Shown here one piece after another: positions 28,943 through 32,714 of a stretch of 32,714 nucleotides of DNA (the first letter of the stretch is position 1; the number at the start of each line of letters is the position of its first letter). The notes under the pieces were generated by a model. That model worked only from the letters and a program-made list of their open reading frames with translations, searched no databases and had not been told where the DNA came from. Source of the stretch: JANXXV01 sp038230275 (GTDB lineage: Bacteria; Acidobacteriota; Terriglobia; Bryobacterales; Bryobacteraceae); NCBI GenBank assembly GCA_038230275.1, contig JBBRNO010000065.1:1-32714 (forward strand), given 5' to 3'. The position numbers were made by a program, and so were the translations under genes.

Positions 28943-29926
28943 CTAGTGTAGCTTGCTGCGCGAACGCAACATCCAAATAAAGAAAGGCCCGCCGAGGATC
29001 GCCGTGATGACGCCGACCGGGATTTCGGCTGGAGCCAGGATGGTGCGGGCGATGGTATCGCAGATGGCCAGAAACGCCGCCCCCAGGAAGAACGAGGCTG
29101 GAATTAGCAGGCGGTGATCCGCGCCGATGGTCAGCCTGACGGCGTGCGGGACGATCAGCCCAACGAACCCGATGGGGCCGGTAAGGGCGGTGACTGTGCC
29201 CGTGAGGAACGATCCGATGAGATAGCCGCTCAAGATGAGCGTCGAGGTGGAGACGCCTCGCGCGGCGGCCCAATCTTCTCCCATCGACAGTAGATTCCAT
29301 TCTCGCGACTTCCAGAACAGGTAGAACACAGAAGGGAGCACTGCGGCGGCAAGCCAGGCGAGCGTTGCATACGGCACTGCGTCGATGCCGCCCATCAACC
29401 AGCGGACGATGGCGAACGATTGGCCGAAGCTGGCGAAGTTCTGAAAGAAGAGGATCAGCGCCATGCAGATGCTGTTGAGTGTGATGCCCGCCATCAAGAG
29501 CGTGAACGAAGACAGCCGCCGGCTTTCCGAGGCGACCGCCATTACCAGAAACAGCGTCAGGGCTGCTCCGGCCAGGGACGCTAACCACACTTGATTAGCG
29601 CCAAAACAGATGGCAACGACGGCGCCGAGCGATGCTCCCGAGGATACACCCAGCGTGTATGGAGTGGCCAGCGTTTCCCGGAGCAGCGCCTGGAAGAGTA
29701 CTCCGGCAGCAGCAAGCGCACCCCCCGTCAACATGGCTAGCAGCACACGTGGCAGACGGACGCCGAAGAGAATCTCAGCATCTGGCGATTGCCCGGCGAT
29801 GGCGCGGCCGTAGTCGATGTGGGCCGAACCGATCAGCGGCAAGATCGCAATCGCCGCCAGCATGGTGCACAGCGAGAGCAGCGAGGTGGTCCAGACGCGC
29901 CGGGCCGTTACCTGCTTAACGGCCAT
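28943..29926 (-). CDS. btuC: FecCD-family ABC transporter permease, probable cobalamin permease BtuC
   Basis: A 327-residue inner-membrane permease with about ten TM helices. Family motifs are clear: GVRLPRVLLAMLTGGALAAA near residues 50-70, LGVSSGASLGAVVAI, and the C-terminal GPIGFVGLIVPHAVRLTIG, which forms the coupling helix that contacts the ATPase. FecCD permeases carry B12, siderophores or heme. Encoded between the ATPase gene (11-nt overlap upstream) and the MFS gene, and in an operon with cobQ, this copy most likely carries corrinoids. No auxiliary domains or truncation are seen. Confidence 0.88.
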   Translation of the reverse strand: MAVKQVTARRVWTTSLLSLCTMLAAIAILPLIGSAHIDYGRAIAGQSPDAEILFGVRLPRVLLAMLTGGALAAAGVLFQALLRETLATPYTLGVSSGASLGAVVAICFGANQVWLASLAGAALTLFLVMAVASESRRLSSFTLLMAGITLNSICMALILFFQNFASFGQSFAIVRWLMGGIDAVPYATLAWLAAAVLPSVFYLFWKSREWNLLSMGEDWAAARGVSTSTLILSGYLIGSFLTGTVTALTGPIGFVGLIVPHAVRLTIGADHRLLIPASFFLGAAFLAICDTIARTILAPAEIPVGVITAILGGPFFIWMLRSRSKLH

Positions 29927-30680
29927 AGTGAATCCAGGGACGGCCAGACGGACCCGTTTGAATTTCTACATCGGTGGAGAACACCGTGCGGATCGAGGCG
30001 TTGTGAATCACTTCGTCCGGCGATCCATCGGCGACGGCCGCGCCGTTGTGCAGTATAACGATTCGATCCGCGTAGGCCGCGGCGAGGTTCAAGTCGTGCG
30101 TAACGGACAGAGCCAGCAATCCGTCACGGCAGAGGCTTCGCAGCAGGCGATACAGCGAAACCTGATGCTGCAGATCCAGAAACGTGGTGGGTTCATCAAG
30201 CAGCAACACCTTGGGAGACTGTGCCAGGGCCGACGCCAGAATCACGCGCTGCCTTTCGCCGCCACTGAGCGTGCGAAAATCGCGGGTGCGGAACTGCAGC
30301 GTGTCCGTGATCTGCATCGCATGCACTACCGCTGCTTCATCCGCAGCCGACTCAAACATGCCGTCACTGAATGGCATGCGGCCCATTAGCACCACTTGTT
30401 CCGCACTAAAGGGAAATTCGGCGGGTTGCAATTGCGGCACCACTGAAACTGTCTGCGCAAAAGCACGCCGCGGCCACTTCGCCAGCGGCTTCTCTTGCAG
30501 CCAGCACTCACCGCTGAAGTGGCTTCGGAGGCCGGCCATGATTCCCAGGAGCGTCGACTTCCCCGCCCCGTTTGGGCCAATGATGGCAACCAGCTCCCCT
30601 TGTTTGAAGGACAGCGTGACGTTGCGCAGCACTTGGTTCGCGCCGTAGTGCATGCCTACGTTCCGCAGCCGCAGGATCAT
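29916..30680 (-). CDS. btuD: ABC transporter ATP-binding protein, probable cobalamin importer BtuD
   Basis: A 254-residue ATPase of the FecE/BtuD class. Walker A GPNGAGKST (35-43), Q loop near VPQLQPAEF, signature LSGGERQRV (138-146), Walker B VLLLDEP (158-164) and the H loop SVTHDLNLA are all present. It powers the FecCD permease encoded next in the operon. The gene overlaps btuF by 4 nt upstream and btuC by 11 nt downstream. Assignment to cobalamin rather than iron chelates follows from cobQ and the BtuF-like binding protein. Confidence 0.9.
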   Translation of the reverse strand: MILRLRNVGMHYGANQVLRNVTLSFKQGELVAIIGPNGAGKSTLLGIMAGLRSHFSGECWLQEKPLAKWPRRAFAQTVSVVPQLQPAEFPFSAEQVVLMGRMPFSDGMFESAADEAAVVHAMQITDTLQFRTRDFRTLSGGERQRVILASALAQSPKVLLLDEPTTFLDLQHQVSLYRLLRSLCRDGLLALSVTHDLNLAAAYADRIVILHNGAAVADGSPDEVIHNASIRTVFSTDVEIQTGPSGRPWIHYGR

Positions 30681-31528
30681 GGGAAGATCTCCGGATGAAG
30701 CAGGTGGGCAAAGGCGCGTGCGAGGTCGATTACGCGGGGACCGGGTACGACGAAAATGTCCGACGCGATTGCGTGAACGCGCTTGTCGCGAACCGCGGCG
30801 ACGTTGGAATAGCGATCCCAGAGCTTCACCACCTCGCGCTTATGTTCTTCCGTAACGCTTGTAGGATCGGACATATCGCCCATATCCAATATGACCTGCG
30901 GGCTGCGAGCCAGAATCTCCTCGGCGGAGATCTTGGCGTACGCTGGCTTGGCGTCATTAAAGATGTTTCGGCCGCCAGCCAGTTCCATCACCTCCGTCAG
31001 GTAGTTGTGGCTGCCGACGGCTACCATGCCGTCGAGCGCGCCCGGCGTGCGGCCCACCACGAAGACTACGGAGACCGCCGGCTTGGTCGACGCCTTCGCG
31101 CGAATTGCGGCTAGTTCCTTTGTGATGGTCTGGTTCAATGCGCGTGCACGATCCGCCGCTCCCGTTGCATCGCCGATGGCTAAGATGCCAGACTGTATTT
31201 CGGCGATGCTGTTCTGGGTGATTTCCAGGACATTCAAGTGGTAGGGCTCAAAGCGGGACTTCGAGTGAATAGCTGTCTTCTGCGTGATTACTAAGTCCGG
31301 ACGGAGAGCCAGAATCACCTCCAGATTCGGCTGCATATAGGTGCCGATCTTGGCGATCTTCGCCGTAGCCGCCGGATAGTGGCAGTAGTTTGTAACGCCC
31401 ACTACGCGGTCGCCCAGTCCCAACGCGAAGAGCGTCTCGGTGATGCTGGGCGCGGTAGAGACGATGCGCTTCGGTTGCGCCGTCAACATGGCGGTCAAAA
31501 GAAGATAGCAGAACACTAGGCGCTTCAT
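30677..31528 (-). CDS. btuF: Periplasmic cobalamin-binding protein, BtuF-like
   Basis: A 283-residue protein with a signal peptide (about 1-17, ending LTAQ); there is no lipobox. The N-terminal lobe shows the BtuF pattern RIVSTAPSITETLFALGLGD, RVVGVTNYCHYP and a second lobe entry RPDLVITQ, then the long linking helix near residues 115-140 and a C-terminal lobe with VGSHNYLTEVMELAGGRNIF. These are class III binding proteins that deliver B12 or siderophores to FecCD permeases. The cobQ stop overlaps its ATG by 4 nt, which makes corrinoid the likely ligand. An iron-chelate binding protein is the alternative. Confidence 0.87.
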   Translation of the reverse strand: MKRLVFCYLLLTAMLTAQPKRIVSTAPSITETLFALGLGDRVVGVTNYCHYPAATAKIAKIGTYMQPNLEVILALRPDLVITQKTAIHSKSRFEPYHLNVLEITQNSIAEIQSGILAIGDATGAADRARALNQTITKELAAIRAKASTKPAVSVVFVVGRTPGALDGMVAVGSHNYLTEVMELAGGRNIFNDAKPAYAKISAEEILARSPQVILDMGDMSDPTSVTEEHKREVVKLWDRYSNVAAVRDKRVHAIASDIFVVPGPRVIDLARAFAHLLHPEIFP

Positions 31529-32714
31529 AAATAGAGCTCATTGAATAGTGCAATGTTGGCGTTGTCCTCGAACCATGTCGCAAGCGATTCGTATGCCTGC
31601 TGTTTGGGTTGACGGGGCTCCACGGCAATGTCCAGCAGTTCACTGGCGACGCTCGCGTTTTCCAGCGCGCCGTGCAGGTAAGTTCCGACGCAGTTATTCA
31701 GGCGGATTCCGTCTGGTCCATGTTCGGTCTGCGCAAAGGCGGAGGCGCCGGAAGGGCGGGACGTGATGCCCATGTGGATTTCGTAGGCGTTGAATACAAG
31801 ACCAGACGGGGTTGCCGCCCTGACAGTGCGCGTCGTCTTGATTGGCGCCATCACCGTGGTGACTGGCAGCAATCCAAGGCCTTTCATTTCCTTCCCGCTT
31901 GACTCCACCGCGTCCGGATCTTCAATGCTCTCGCCTAACATCTGATATCCACCGCAAATTCCAATCAGCCGCGCGCCGGCGTTGTGTTGCTGAACAAGCC
32001 AGCGGTCCAGGCCGCGGTCGCGCATCCATTGCAGATCGGCCATTGTGCTTTTGGTTCCAGGAAGAATGATGCAGCGGTATTGCCTGTTCTCAGAGGCGGT
32101 AATGCGCCGGATACCGGGCAGGAGTTGGAAGTCGGTGATATTGGAGATGCGTGGAAACGAGACTACTCCGATGCCAGCGAGCTCAGGGTTTGGCGAGTCC
32201 GCCATGCCTACGCCATCCTCGGCGTCGATCTCGGTATCGGTCAGCATCGGGAACACGCCCAGGCACGGGCGGGCTGTTCTTTCCTCCAGGATTCGGACGC
32301 CATCAGCGAACAGCGCGCGGTCACCCCGGAACCGGTTCACCGCAAAGGATCGAACCAGCGCGCGTTCGCTTTCGTCAAGCAAATCCATGGTTCCGATGAG
32401 GGAGGCGAATATGCCTCCGCGGTCGATATCACCGACCAGCAGTGCCGGCGCGCCGACGCGGGTCGCCAAGCCGAAGTTCACCAGGTCGCGCGATTTCAAG
32501 TTTAGTTCCGCTACACTGCCGGCGCCTTCGATCACGATGTACTCATATTGACCGGCCAACCGGTGGTAGGCGGCCAGGACATGGTCTAGAAGCTCATCGA
32601 AATGCTGATAGTAGGCCGAGGCACTGAGGTTTCGCCAGACTTTTCCATTCACCACCACCTGACAGCCCGAATCTGAAGTGGGCTTTAGCAGGATGGGATT
32701 CATGTCGCTGACAG
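31525..32714 (-). CDS. cobQ: Cobyric acid synthase, 5' end outside the window
   Basis: The visible 396 residues are the middle and C-terminal part; the frame continues past 32714 (VSD before MNPILLKP), so the ATG at 32703 is internal. Motifs of the dethiobiotin-synthetase-like domain (YIVIEGAGSVAELNL, PALLVGDIDRGGIFASLIG, NRFRGD) are followed by the class I glutamine amidotransferase-like domain with GTKSTMADLQWMR, the nucleophile elbow GICGGYQMLG and the catalytic His in GTYLHG. CobQ/CbiP amidates the b, d, e and g side chains of adenosylcobyrinic acid a,c-diamide using glutamine and ATP, giving cobyric acid. It heads the visible cobalamin operon and overlaps btuF by 4 nt. The whole cobalamin riboswitch or promoter, if present, lies upstream of the window. 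Confidence 0.94.
   Translation of the reverse strand, partial: VSDMNPILLKPTSDSGCQVVVNGKVWRNLSASAYYQHFDELLDHVLAAYHRLAGQYEYIVIEGAGSVAELNLKSRDLVNFGLATRVGAPALLVGDIDRGGIFASLIGTMDLLDESERALVRSFAVNRFRGDRALFADGVRILEERTARPCLGVFPMLTDTEIDAEDGVGMADSPNPELAGIGVVSFPRISNITDFQLLPGIRRITASENRQYRCIILPGTKSTMADLQWMRDRGLDRWLVQQHNAGARLIGICGGYQMLGESIEDPDAVESSGKEMKGLGLLPVTTVMAPIKTTRTVRAATPSGLVFNAYEIHMGITSRPSGASAFAQTEHGPDGIRLNNCVGTYLHGALENASVASELLDIAVEPRQPKQQAYESLATWFEDNANIALFNELYL

Noticed and set aside
31500..32714. A cobalamin riboswitch for the B12 operon
   Set aside because: The operon head lies outside the window, and the genes inside overlap with no leader long enough to hold one.

Overview
The window is GC-rich, densely packed bacterial DNA with 27 protein-coding genes or gene ends. 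It most resembles an Acidobacteriota chromosome of the Bryobacterales/Solibacter type. That is an inference from gene content: many exported beta-propellers, a paired DUF1553/DUF1501 set, a PDZ-containing histidine kinase, archaeal-type phosphohexomutases and a metzincin followed by Ig-like/IPT-like repeats. I see no rRNA, tRNA, CRISPR array, complete insertion sequence or prophage.

Layout. 1-1298 (minus): the start of an exported cytochrome c (probably the head of a quinoprotein) behind a YVTN propeller gene. 1299-1993: no intact gene, but a decayed anti-sigma-factor tail and a compact hairpin-rich element flanked by short direct repeats. 1994-5228 (plus): an exported NHL propeller and two Tat-type FMN-dependent alpha-hydroxy-acid dehydrogenase paralogues, joined by 4-nt overlaps; the second paralogue has lost almost every catalytic residue. 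5354-8430 (plus): a small exported protein coupled to a large secreted matrixin-like protease. 8407-10343: a GNAT acetyltransferase divergent from an OFA-type MFS transporter. 10340-15857 (minus): an M23 peptidase, an NtrC-type regulator and its membrane histidine kinase, with a sigma-54-like promoter upstream of the kinase. 16005-16709: CutA and an FtsB-like protein. 16663-20100 (minus): a CBM9-like secreted protein and two phosphohexomutases, with stop and start codons directly abutting. 20131-21263 (plus): an esterase and a small unknown protein. 21260-21718 (minus): a decaying DUF2442/DUF4160 pair. 22158-24305 (plus): four small exported proteins, including a cytochrome c and a DUF5666-like protein. 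24350-32714 (minus): a tightly overlapping cobalamin operon (cobQ end, btuF, btuD, btuC), then an AmpG-like MFS transporter and the DUF1553/DUF1501 pair.

How genes work together. The clearest units are the B12 salvage/synthesis operon, the kinase/sigma-54 activator pair, which probably regulates its own promoter, and the NHL-FMN-FMN operon, which looks like an exported oxidoreductase plus a catalytically altered partner. Several genes without a ribosome binding site have a -10-like hexamer 6-8 nt before the start codon, suggesting leaderless transcripts are common here. The most unusual items are the degenerate FMN paralogue, the structured repeat-flanked element at 1641-1892, the doubly frameshifted DUF4160 gene and the tandem phosphohexomutases.
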